This document shows positions 25,300-33,803 of a DNA stretch of 34,910 bases, piece after piece (the first letter of the stretch is position 1; every line of letters starts with the position of its first letter). Source of the DNA: an uncultured Bacteroidales bacterium (GTDB taxonomy: Bacteria; Bacteroidota; Bacteroidia; Bacteroidales; UBA4417). Where the stretch lies: positions 1 through 34,910 of the forward strand of contig CAIWMA010000405.1 in NCBI GenBank assembly GCA_903913645.1, written 5' to 3'. Under the pieces are notes generated by a model. The model was not told the origin of the DNA, searched no databases, and was given only the letters and a program-made list of their open reading frames with translations. Position numbers and translations under genes: made by a program.

Positions 25300-26925
25300 A
25301 TGAAAAAATATCTGGTGTGCATAGCTATTTTAATACTGACTGTACAAATTGTATCCGGACAATCCAAACCAGGTAACCTACAGTCTATCAGTTCTGAAGA
25401 CTTAAAAGATAAGATAGCCGGGGGATGGGCCGGGAAGATGATAGGTGTAACGTATGGTGGGCCAACGGAATACTCTTTTCGAAAAGCAATTAATGACGCT
25501 CCCATAAAATGGACACCCGCTGATCTGGCCGGAAGTAACACCCAGGATGATCTTTATGTGCAGCTTTCGCTTATTATGGCGATGGATAAATATGGAATTG
25601 GTGTTTCGGCTAAAAATCTTCAGGAACAAATAGCAAAAGCTGGTTTCACAATGTGGGCTGCCAATTTACAGGCCCGGAAGAACTACTTTAATGGCATTTA
25701 TCCGCCTGAATCGGGCAGCCCAAAATACAATTACAGAGCCGATGACATCGACTTCCAGATTGAATCGGATTTTATCGGCTTTATGAATCCGGGGATGATA
25801 CAGAATTGTATTGAAATCTCCTGTAAAGTCGGGCACATCATGAATTATGGCGATGGCGTTTACGGCGGAACTTTTGTTTCAGCCATGCAAAGTGCTGCCT
25901 TTTTTCAAAACGATATGGAAAAAATAGTTGAAACTGGTTTGACAGCCATTCCAAAAGAAAGCAACTATTCGAAAATTATCCGTGATGTTTTACTGCTTCA
26001 TAAGTACTATCCCAACGACTGGAAAGCCGCATGGAAGGAATTAGATGACAAATGGAGTGAGATAGATGTGAGCGGAGCCAGCATAGATTTTAATTTTGAC
26101 GCTACACTGAATGGAGCTTATATTGTTATGGGTTTGTTGTATGGCGATGGCGATGTAATGAAGACTATCGACATTTCAACCCGCTGCGGGCAAGATTCGG
26201 ATTGTAATCCGGCAAATGCTATGGCCATTCTGGGAGTAGTAAAAGGGTTTAGTAATTTACCAAAGGAAATGACAACCGAGATCAGGAAAATAGAAGATTC
26301 CACTTTCTCACACACTACTTATTCCTTTAAAACCATGGTGGAAAGCACCTATAATTATGCTATCCAATACATTAAAAGGAATGGAGGTACTATCAAAGAT
26401 AACGAAATTAAAATTCCTGTTCAAAGTATTAGGTTTAAAAAAACCGAAGTTTCTTTCCCGAACGTAGTGTATGATACAGTTGTGTCTGCATTTTCAAAAG
26501 AAAGATGGCAATTCAAAGGAAATTGGCAGGTTTGGCAGGTTCCTCATTGGGAAAAAGATCATGCACCAATCGACCAGTCCATATATGCCAGTAAGGCCGG
26601 TGACCAGGTTGAATTTACATTCAATGGTTCCGGTATTGCTCTGTATGGAAATATTTTTAAATACGGAGGAAAGGCGGATTTTTATGTTGATGGGAAACCA
26701 GATCAAACAATAGACACGTATTATAATTATTGCAACCAGGAACCGCTTGATATTTGTATCTGGCATGTATTTCAGTTAAAACCTGGTAATCACACAATAA
26801 AAATAATAGTAAAAGGAGAAAAACGCTTAGAATCAGCCGGGACAAATATTTGCATTACCCGAGCTTTTGTATACAAAACAGCTCAAAAGAAAAATGAATC
26901 CTTTATGTTTTCGTTTCAAAAATAA
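25300..26925 (+). CDS. Secreted ADP-ribosylglycohydrolase-fold (DraG-like) enzyme with C-terminal beta-sandwich
   Basis: 541 residues. Signal peptide about 1-20 (MKKYLVCIAILILTVQIVSG), with no lipobox. The ADP-ribosylglycohydrolase-like domain (about 30-340) contains the family's binuclear-metal motifs: GGWAGKMIGVTYGG (41-54), NTQDDLYVQL (80-89, the usual TDDT-type motif), RADDIDFQIESD near 146-158, and CGQDSDCNPANAMAILG near 295-312 (GxDxDxxxA). A beta-rich C-terminal module (about 385-530) with FTFNGSGIALYG and KPGNHTIKIIVKGE looks like a carbohydrate-binding jelly-roll. Family members cleave ADP-ribose bonds in the cytoplasm; export and location in a glycan locus argue for another, probably glycosidic, substrate. 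Metal ligands appear intact, so catalysis is likely. Exact reaction unknown. Confidence 0.85.
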   Translation: MKKYLVCIAILILTVQIVSGQSKPGNLQSISSEDLKDKIAGGWAGKMIGVTYGGPTEYSFRKAINDAPIKWTPADLAGSNTQDDLYVQLSLIMAMDKYGIGVSAKNLQEQIAKAGFTMWAANLQARKNYFNGIYPPESGSPKYNYRADDIDFQIESDFIGFMNPGMIQNCIEISCKVGHIMNYGDGVYGGTFVSAMQSAAFFQNDMEKIVETGLTAIPKESNYSKIIRDVLLLHKYYPNDWKAAWKELDDKWSEIDVSGASIDFNFDATLNGAYIVMGLLYGDGDVMKTIDISTRCGQDSDCNPANAMAILGVVKGFSNLPKEMTTEIRKIEDSTFSHTTYSFKTMVESTYNYAIQYIKRNGGTIKDNEIKIPVQSIRFKKTEVSFPNVVYDTVVSAFSKERWQFKGNWQVWQVPHWEKDHAPIDQSIYASKAGDQVEFTFNGSGIALYGNIFKYGGKADFYVDGKPDQTIDTYYNYCNQEPLDICIWHVFQLKPGNHTIKIIVKGEKRLESAGTNICITRAFVYKTAQKKNESFMFSFQK

Positions 26926-27068
26926 AGAGTAGAATACCTGGTCAGAAATGAGAATAAACGTATAAGTTAAAGTGTATGCACTTACTAACGCTTTTGAACA
27001 CGTAAAAATGTAATTTTAAATTAGCATAAAATCTAAATCTGCCCTTTGGCAATACACATAAAGGCCCA

Positions 27069-29033
27069 ATGAAGAAATCTGCTTCAATTTTAATTCCGGT
27101 ATTAATACTTTTATTCTTTACCGTTTCGTGTAAAAAAGATCCTGCTTTTGTGATCGGAACTATGCAATTGGCAAGTTGTACGGTTGGCGATGCTCAATTG
27201 ACGAATGGAGTAGTTACTAATAATGTACCAATAAATCAACCTGTTGTATTAAATTTTTCCGAATCTGTAGATTCAACCCTTGTAAAGGCAAACATTTACC
27301 TGAAAGACAATACGGGCAACACTGTACCCATGGTATATTTCTCGTATGCCGATACGTATCATACCGTTTTCTTAAAACATAATGCAAGCTTACAGAAGCT
27401 TCAACAATATACCCTGGTTGTTTCAAAGTCACTTAAAGGCAAAAACAGTGAGACTTTTAATGGTGCTGAATATCAATTTATAACTTCCGATGCTTCTGTC
27501 ACACTAAAGAAGATTACGATTGATGATCAGAATTTCATGACTCCTTCGGTAGTAGGTATGGTGCCTGTTACAGGGGCAGTATTTTCGGTTGAATTCTCAC
27601 TTCCTATTGACACAGTGCAGGTTAAATCCAAATTTACACTCGACGGATCTGCAAAATTCATTATAACATTCAGTTCCGATTTGAAATCAGCAACTATGGT
27701 GTATCCGGATAAATTAGCCAACTTAACAAAATACACATTCTCGATTTCTTCAAATTTAAAAGCAACCAATGGATATACTTTTGCCGGATTCAGTAATGTT
27801 CTTACTACAGCGACTATCCCACTCTCCGATGATGAATTACTGACCGTGGTTCAGCGCCAGACCTTTAAATACTTTTACGACTATGCCCACCCTACCAGCG
27901 GCATGGCACGCGAACGTTCAGGCTCCGGCAATACGGTTACTACCGGTGGATCCGGATTTGGTGTGATGGCTTTAATTGTGGGCATGGAACGTGGTTTTAT
28001 TACCCGTAGCCAGGGAATTACCCAGCTCACCAAAATAATATCTTTCCTCGAAACTGCCGACCGGTTTCATGGAGCGTGGTCGCACTGGATTGATGGAAGC
28101 ACAGGTAAAGTAATTCCTTTTGGTGATAATGATAATGGTGGCGACCTGGTAGAGACAGCTTTTATGGCACAGGGACTTATTGCTATGCGCCAGTACCTTA
28201 ATTCTTCAACACCAGCTGAAAAAGCACTGATTGACAGAATTACAAATATGTACAATGGAATTGAATGGGATTGGTACAGGCAAAACGGACAAAATGTACT
28301 TTACTGGCATTGGTCACCGGATAAAAACTGGATAATGAATATGCCTATAAGGGGATACGATGAAGCACTAATTGTGTATGTACTAGCTTCCTCATCAACA
28401 CAGCATACGATCCCAAAAATAGTTTATGATGCAGGTTGGGCCGGCAATGGAAGTATAAAAAACGGAAAAACATTTTATGGCTATACATTACCCGTCGGAT
28501 ACGATTTGGGCGGACCTTTATTTTTTGCCCATTATTCATTCCTTGGACTCGATCCCCGAAAATTATCAGATGCCTATGCAAATTACTGGACGCAAAATGT
28601 GAATCATTCGCTGATTAACTGGCAATATTGTGTTTCAAATCCTAAAAAATATCCGAATTACAGCGCATCGTGTTGGGGGCTTACAGCCTGCGACCTTCCG
28701 GCACCCGATTATTATGGAGCTTGTGAACCCAGCAACGACAAGGGAACTATTGCTCCTACAGCTGCTGTATCATCACTTCCTTACACTCCAGTACAATCAA
28801 TGAATGCCATCCGGTATTTTTACTATAATGTTGGTGATCATTTATGGGGCGACTACGGATTTCATGATTCATTTGATGTTCAGGAAAGCTGGTGGGCTGA
28901 TTCATACCTAGCTATTGACCAGGGACCCGAAGTTGTAATGATTGAAAACTATCGCACTCAACTGATTTGGAAATTATTTATGTCAGCTCCGGAAGTTCAG
29001 GCTGGTTTGACGAAATTAGGTTTCAGCTATTAG
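27069..29033 (+). CDS. GH144-like (PF10091 glycoamylase-type) lipoprotein with two N-terminal Ig-like domains
   Basis: 654 residues with lipobox TVSC (Cys21). Two Ig-like (Big_5-type) domains lie at about 25-140 (VPINQPVVLNFSESVDSTLV) and 145-250 (GAVFSVEFSLPIDTVQV). The (alpha/alpha)6 catalytic domain covers about 255-654: QRQTFKYFYDYAHPTSGMARER, GFGVMALIVGMERG, GGDLVETAF (Asp359, Glu362), RGYDEALIVYVLA (Glu432), SCWGLTACD, GTIAPTAAVSSLPYTP and VMIENYRTQLIWKLF. GH144 as I know it contains beta-1,2-glucanases, both endo-acting and sophorose-releasing; other PF10091 proteins are uncharacterised. The surface lipid anchor and spacer domains suggest an outer-surface endo-acting role, by inference. 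First of two paralogs in tandem. Confidence 0.85.
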   Translation: MKKSASILIPVLILLFFTVSCKKDPAFVIGTMQLASCTVGDAQLTNGVVTNNVPINQPVVLNFSESVDSTLVKANIYLKDNTGNTVPMVYFSYADTYHTVFLKHNASLQKLQQYTLVVSKSLKGKNSETFNGAEYQFITSDASVTLKKITIDDQNFMTPSVVGMVPVTGAVFSVEFSLPIDTVQVKSKFTLDGSAKFIITFSSDLKSATMVYPDKLANLTKYTFSISSNLKATNGYTFAGFSNVLTTATIPLSDDELLTVVQRQTFKYFYDYAHPTSGMARERSGSGNTVTTGGSGFGVMALIVGMERGFITRSQGITQLTKIISFLETADRFHGAWSHWIDGSTGKVIPFGDNDNGGDLVETAFMAQGLIAMRQYLNSSTPAEKALIDRITNMYNGIEWDWYRQNGQNVLYWHWSPDKNWIMNMPIRGYDEALIVYVLASSSTQHTIPKIVYDAGWAGNGSIKNGKTFYGYTLPVGYDLGGPLFFAHYSFLGLDPRKLSDAYANYWTQNVNHSLINWQYCVSNPKKYPNYSASCWGLTACDLPAPDYYGACEPSNDKGTIAPTAAVSSLPYTPVQSMNAIRYFYYNVGDHLWGDYGFHDSFDVQESWWADSYLAIDQGPEVVMIENYRTQLIWKLFMSAPEVQAGLTKLGFSY

Positions 29034-29039
29034 TTTTTT

Positions 29040-29085
29040 TAAGACAATCAGCGGGATCTTCTAATTTAAATTCATTGTCTTTTCT
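29040..29085 (+). terminator. Weak hairpin between the two GH144-like genes
   Basis: AAGACAAT (29041-29048) and ATTGTCTT (29074-29081) can pair across a 25-base loop and are followed by TTCTC. An 8-bp stem with a large loop is at best a weak attenuator. Confidence 0.25.
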
Positions 29086-29136
29086 CATTTATCCGAAAAT
29101 CAAAACAAGCACATTTTTAAAAGTTGTCAGATAAAA

Positions 29137-30534
29137 ATGAAAAATCTAAACAAAGTAATATTACTTGCCCTGTTAATTTTAACTGCAAGTTGTGCACAAT
29201 CGCAGAAACTGGCATTCAAATCCAATGGTAAAATCAAATACCAGGTAACACCCGAAGATTTAGCTATGCTCGATTCCATCCAGCATAAAACTTTTCTCTA
29301 CTTTATAAGTGAGCTCAGTCCTGATAAAGGTATTGTGAAAGACCGTGCCGCAAGTTGGGCACCTGCAAGCATAGCTTCAACTGGTTTTGGAATTCCGTGC
29401 TTTGCCATAGGAGCCGAAAGAAACTGGATTACCCGCAAACAGGCTGCAGACATTACGCTCAACATTCTTAAATTCTTTGCGAATTCAGTGCAGAGTACCG
29501 ATACAAATGCCACAGGTTATAAAGGATTTTATTACCATTTCCTGCGAATGAATTCAGGTACGCGCGAATGGAAATGCGAACTTTCGTCCATCGATACAGG
29601 CATTTTGATGATGGGTATCCTTTTTGCCCGGAACTATTATAACATGGACAATGCTGATGAACAGCAAATCCGTTCACTTGCCGGAATGTTATTAGAAAGA
29701 ATGGACTGGAAATTTATGCAAATGTCAGCTACAGCAAAGCATCCGAATTGTATTTCCATGGCATGGACTCCCGAAAAAGGGTTGCTAAATCATGGATGGA
29801 GCGGATATAACGAGGGACTTTTTCTCTATGTCCTGGCTGCTGGCACCGGAATGGAAGACGTGGAGAACAGTTATAATTCCTGGTTATCTACCTATGAGTG
29901 GAAAACACCGTATAAAGGATTTTCACATGTAGCTTTCCCTCCATTATTTGGTCACCAGTTTTCGCAGGCTTTTATCGATTATCGTGGCCTGTCGGATAAA
30001 TATATGGTAGAAAAAGGAATTGATTATTTCGAAAACTCCCGGCGCGCTACCTACGTTCAACGTCAGTATGCCATCGAAAATCCGAAAGGGTGGATTGGTT
30101 ACGATTCGCTTTGCTGGGGTGTAACCGCATGCGACGGACCTGGTGATAAATATAATTTCGGCGATAAAAAGTTTGAAGGGTATGCAGGAAGAGGAACAAG
30201 CGGACCGGGTAATACTATTGCTGAGGACGGGACAATCGCTCCTTACGGCCCCATGTCATCTTTGCCTTTTGCTCCGGAAATTGTTTTGCCAACCATTAAA
30301 TCCATAAATGCAAAGTATGGTAAAGAGCTTTGGGGAAAATACGGGTATTATGATTCATTTAATCCAACAGCCAAATGGGTGAACAATGATTTCCTGGGAA
30401 TTGATGAAGGTCCTATGCTGATTATGATTGAAAATTTCAGAACCGGTCTGGTATGGGATTATGTGATGAAGGATCCAATTATCCAGAAAGGATTAACTAA
30501 ACTCGGATATGTTTATATGTTGAGGATCGACTAA
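29137..30534 (+). CDS. Second GH144-like (PF10091) lipoprotein
   Basis: 465 residues with lipobox TASC (Cys19) and no Ig-like domains. The (alpha/alpha)6 domain follows directly: LDSIQHKTFLYFISELSPDKGIVKDR, STGFGIPCFAIGAERNW, CELSSIDTGILMMGILFA (Glu148, Asp153), HGWSGYNEGLFLYVLAAG (Glu226), CWGVTACDGPG, GTIAPYGPMSSLPFAPE and LIMIENFRTGLVWDYV. It shares the fold and C-terminal motifs with the upstream gene but differs at the first acidic cluster (ELSSIDT versus GGDLVETA), so the two are probably not redundant. Its shorter form and size resemble the characterised GH144 enzymes more closely; an exo or second endo activity is possible. It is 103 bases downstream of the first paralog and 31 bases before the next gene. 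Confidence 0.85.
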   Translation: MKNLNKVILLALLILTASCAQSQKLAFKSNGKIKYQVTPEDLAMLDSIQHKTFLYFISELSPDKGIVKDRAASWAPASIASTGFGIPCFAIGAERNWITRKQAADITLNILKFFANSVQSTDTNATGYKGFYYHFLRMNSGTREWKCELSSIDTGILMMGILFARNYYNMDNADEQQIRSLAGMLLERMDWKFMQMSATAKHPNCISMAWTPEKGLLNHGWSGYNEGLFLYVLAAGTGMEDVENSYNSWLSTYEWKTPYKGFSHVAFPPLFGHQFSQAFIDYRGLSDKYMVEKGIDYFENSRRATYVQRQYAIENPKGWIGYDSLCWGVTACDGPGDKYNFGDKKFEGYAGRGTSGPGNTIAEDGTIAPYGPMSSLPFAPEIVLPTIKSINAKYGKELWGKYGYYDSFNPTAKWVNNDFLGIDEGPMLIMIENFRTGLVWDYVMKDPIIQKGLTKLGYVYMLRID

Positions 30535-30565
30535 ACTTGATTATGCCTATAAAACAGAATTTACA

Positions 30566-33500
30566 ATGGTCATGAAAAAGCTATGTATAAAGCGAACCAC
30601 GGCATTACTCATGTTCGTGTTTACAACTACCCTGTTATTTGCTCAAATCAAAATACTTGATGATTTTGAAAGTAAAGATGGCTGGAATTTCATCAAATCT
30701 GATGGTGTTAATCTTAATCTCTCTACCGAAAAAGGATTAACAGGCAATGCGATCCGTTTCGATTACGATTTCACACACGGTACCGGTTACGGTGGAATAC
30801 AGAAGCTTTTCCCGATTGACCTTCCAGAGAATTATGAGTTTACTTTTTACGTTAAAGCTGAATCTCCTGCCAATAACTTTGAAATAAAATTCATCGACAG
30901 TACAGGAAATAATGTGTGGTGGATAAGCAACCGCAACTTCGATTTTCCGACTGAATGGAAAAAGGTCACCATCAAGAAAAGGCATATCAGTTTTGCATGG
31001 GGACCGACATCTGATAAAAATTTAAAACGGATTGACCGGATTGAGTTTACAATAGCATCCTTTGTTGGAGGCAAAGGAACTATCTGGCTCGATAATTTTA
31101 AGTTTGAACCGCTTGCTCCTGAAACTACCACTTATCCTGCTCCGGCTATCACGGCATCATCATTTCTGAAAAACCATCCAGCAAAATGTATTGCTGATAA
31201 TTCGGATAAAACCTTCTGGCAAAGCAGCAAAGCAACACCACAAAATATCATAATTGATTTCAAAACCCGCAGGGAATTTGGTGGTTTGCAGATCAACTGG
31301 CTAAAAGATAATTACGCAAAAAACTTTGATATTCTGCAATCGAACGATAACAAAACCTGGGAGAAAGTCTATTCCGTCCAGAACAACCAGGGCGATGTAA
31401 GTTTTATCAGGCTTCCCGAAGCAGAAGCAAAATATATAAAGATAAATCTCATAAAAAGTAATGCAGACAAAGGCTTCATGATTAATGAAATAAAGTTTCT
31501 GACCATTAAAGAATCTCTGACAAAAAATGATTTCCTGATTTATTCAGCCAAAAATTCGCCGGTTGGAAATTTGCCAAGGTACTTCCTTGAGCAAGCTTCG
31601 TATTGGACCATTACCGGTGTAAATAATGATGTAAAAGAAGCCATGATCAACGAAGATGGAATGGTTGAAGTTGATAAGGGCTTGTTTTCAATTGAGCCAC
31701 TTGTTAAAATGGGTGATTCGGTTTACAACTGGCACAATGTCAAATCCAGTCAATCGTTAGGCAATACAAAGGATCAGCGCGAATTTGATTTTATTCCTAC
31801 GGTTACGTGGCAACTAGAAGATCTGAAATTAGTAACAAGTGTAACGGCTACAGGCGAAGCCAACAAAAATTCGAAACTTGATATCTGGTACTCTTTTATA
31901 AATACCTCAAGCCAGCCAAAAGACTTTGAGTTTTACCTACTGATCCGGCCTTACCAGGTTGATCCTTATTACCAATTTTTGAATATGACCGGCGGAGCAG
32001 GGAAAATCAAATCCATCAGGGAAGAATCTGGCAGTTATTTGTCGGTCGATGATAAGGTTATACTATTTCAGAAAAAATACGATTCTTTCGGAGCAAGCAA
32101 TTCTGATGAAGGCAATGTGGTTGAGTTGCTCCGCAAAGGAAAAATGCCTCTGAATAAATCGGCAGTCGATCAAAACAGCCAGGCAAGCGGAGTTGTAAAA
32201 TATAGTTTACACCTGAATCCGGGTCAACAGACTGAGTTGTTTGTAGCTGTTCCGTACTACGGTAAAAATACACCAGACGGGAAATTCAGTATTATCAACA
32301 CGGAAGCTGAATTTACCAAATCATGCACTTTCTGGAAATCGGAAGTTGAGCATATCAAATTTAACCTGCCACCATCAGCTGACAGGATTATCAATACTTA
32401 CAAAGCAAACCTGGGATATATTTTAGTAAACCGGGATAATGCAGGGATTCAGCCCGGCTCGCGTTCGTACGAAAGAAGCTGGATCCGCGACGGAGCTCTG
32501 ACGTCATCGGCACTTTTAAAATCAGGAATTGTTAACGAAGTAAAAGACTTTATCGACTGGTATACCGCTCATCAATACGAAAACGGGAAAGTTCCCTGCG
32601 TGGTTGACCATCGTGGTCCTGACCCGGTTCCGGAAAACGACAGCCATGGCGAAATGATTTACCTGCTCCGCGAATATTTCAATTTTACCCACGATACGAC
32701 TTTCCTGAAATCAAAAAACAGCCATGTTCTGAAAGCGGTTGAATATATTGAATCACTTGTTGCAGAGCGATCAACAGATTATTTTAAAAACGGGAACGAT
32801 AGTTTGCGTGCTTTTTACGGACTGGTTCCAGAATCCATAAGTCACGAAGGCTATTCTGCCAAACCCATGCACTCGTATTGGGATGATTTCTTTATCATGA
32901 AAGGCCTGAAAGATGCCACCGAAATTCAGAAAATACTGGGAGAAACAGCGAATTCTGAAAGGATAAAGAAGGTTCGGGATACGTTTTCCGAGAATCTTTA
33001 CAACTCATTGAATCTCGCCATGAAATTGAGGAAAATCGATTATATCCCCGGTTGCGTTGAACTTGGTGATTTTGACGCCACTTCAACCACTATCGCTTTA
33101 ACGCCTTGCAACGAGCTTAAAAACCTGCCCAAACCACAGGTTTACAATACCTTCGACAAATACTATGAATTTTTCAAAAACCGCAGGGATGGGAAAACCG
33201 ATTGGGTAAATTACACTCCCTACGAAAATCGCCTGATCGGCTCATTTATCAGCCTGGATCAGCCGGATAGAGCACATGAGTTGATTGAGTTCTTTTTGAG
33301 TGATCAGCGGCCACAAGGTTGGAATCACTGGGCAGAAGTAGTTTGGAAAGATTACCGCCACCCGGGTTATATAGGCGACATGCCGCATACCTGGTGCGGA
33401 AGCGATTTTATCAATGCTATCCGTTCCATGTTTGTATATGAAAATGAGTTTGATCAGTCGATCGTTCTAGCAGCAGCGCTTTACCAGGACTGGATTGATA

Positions 33501-33757
33501 CTCCAACTGGAATGTCAGTTGAACATATGCCAACTTATTATGGAGAGATTTCCTATTCTATAAAAAAAGAAATCAGTACCTATCGTTTCTCAATTAAAGG
33601 CGATGTAAAACTTCCGTCGAATGGAATAAAAATCAGGAACTTCAACGGATCGAAACTTCCATCAAAAATAACAGTGAACGGAAATGAGGTAAAAGACTTT
33701 TCGAATAAAGAAATTTCCGTCAGGGAATGTCCTGCCGAGGTTGTTATTTTTTATTAG
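30566..33757 (+). CDS. Large multidomain (alpha/alpha)6-type glycoside hydrolase-like protein with two carbohydrate-binding-type domains
   Basis: 1063 residues (the start could also be the ATG at 30572). The signal peptide is about 1-25, with no lipobox. Residues about 26-180 form a CBM11/CIA30-like galactose-binding fold (ILDDFESKDGWNFIKSDG, GKGTIWLDNFKFEPL). About 185-310 is a discoidin (F5/8 type C)-like domain (ASSFLKNHPAKCIADNSDKT, ILQSNDNKTWEKVYSV). About 320-595 is a beta-rich domain, as found before many (alpha/alpha)6 barrels. About 600-1000 is helical with SYERSWIRDGALTSSALLKSG, KVPCVVDHRGPDPVPENDSHG and GWNHWAEVVWKDYRHPGYIGDMPHTW, resembling glucoamylase/GH94-like barrels. Acidic residues in RDGA, ENDSHGE and WAEVVW are catalytic candidates. 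I cannot place it in a numbered GH family. Substrate inferred only from neighbours. Confidence 0.75.
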   Translation: MVMKKLCIKRTTALLMFVFTTTLLFAQIKILDDFESKDGWNFIKSDGVNLNLSTEKGLTGNAIRFDYDFTHGTGYGGIQKLFPIDLPENYEFTFYVKAESPANNFEIKFIDSTGNNVWWISNRNFDFPTEWKKVTIKKRHISFAWGPTSDKNLKRIDRIEFTIASFVGGKGTIWLDNFKFEPLAPETTTYPAPAITASSFLKNHPAKCIADNSDKTFWQSSKATPQNIIIDFKTRREFGGLQINWLKDNYAKNFDILQSNDNKTWEKVYSVQNNQGDVSFIRLPEAEAKYIKINLIKSNADKGFMINEIKFLTIKESLTKNDFLIYSAKNSPVGNLPRYFLEQASYWTITGVNNDVKEAMINEDGMVEVDKGLFSIEPLVKMGDSVYNWHNVKSSQSLGNTKDQREFDFIPTVTWQLEDLKLVTSVTATGEANKNSKLDIWYSFINTSSQPKDFEFYLLIRPYQVDPYYQFLNMTGGAGKIKSIREESGSYLSVDDKVILFQKKYDSFGASNSDEGNVVELLRKGKMPLNKSAVDQNSQASGVVKYSLHLNPGQQTELFVAVPYYGKNTPDGKFSIINTEAEFTKSCTFWKSEVEHIKFNLPPSADRIINTYKANLGYILVNRDNAGIQPGSRSYERSWIRDGALTSSALLKSGIVNEVKDFIDWYTAHQYENGKVPCVVDHRGPDPVPENDSHGEMIYLLREYFNFTHDTTFLKSKNSHVLKAVEYIESLVAERSTDYFKNGNDSLRAFYGLVPESISHEGYSAKPMHSYWDDFFIMKGLKDATEIQKILGETANSERIKKVRDTFSENLYNSLNLAMKLRKIDYIPGCVELGDFDATSTTIALTPCNELKNLPKPQVYNTFDKYYEFFKNRRDGKTDWVNYTPYENRLIGSFISLDQPDRAHELIEFFLSDQRPQGWNHWAEVVWKDYRHPGYIGDMPHTWCGSDFINAIRSMFVYENEFDQSIVLAAALYQDWIDTPTGMSVEHMPTYYGEISYSIKKEISTYRFSIKGDVKLPSNGIKIRNFNGSKLPSKITVNGNEVKDFSNKEISVRECPAEVVIFY

Positions 33758-33803
33758 CCGTTGTTTTACTCTGCATCAAATTATTTAATCCAAAAGTATC
33801 ACG

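Noticed and set aside
26926-27068. AAGTG-TATG-CACTT hairpin between the DraG-like and GH144-like genes
   Set aside because: Five-base arms without a T-tract; expected by chance.
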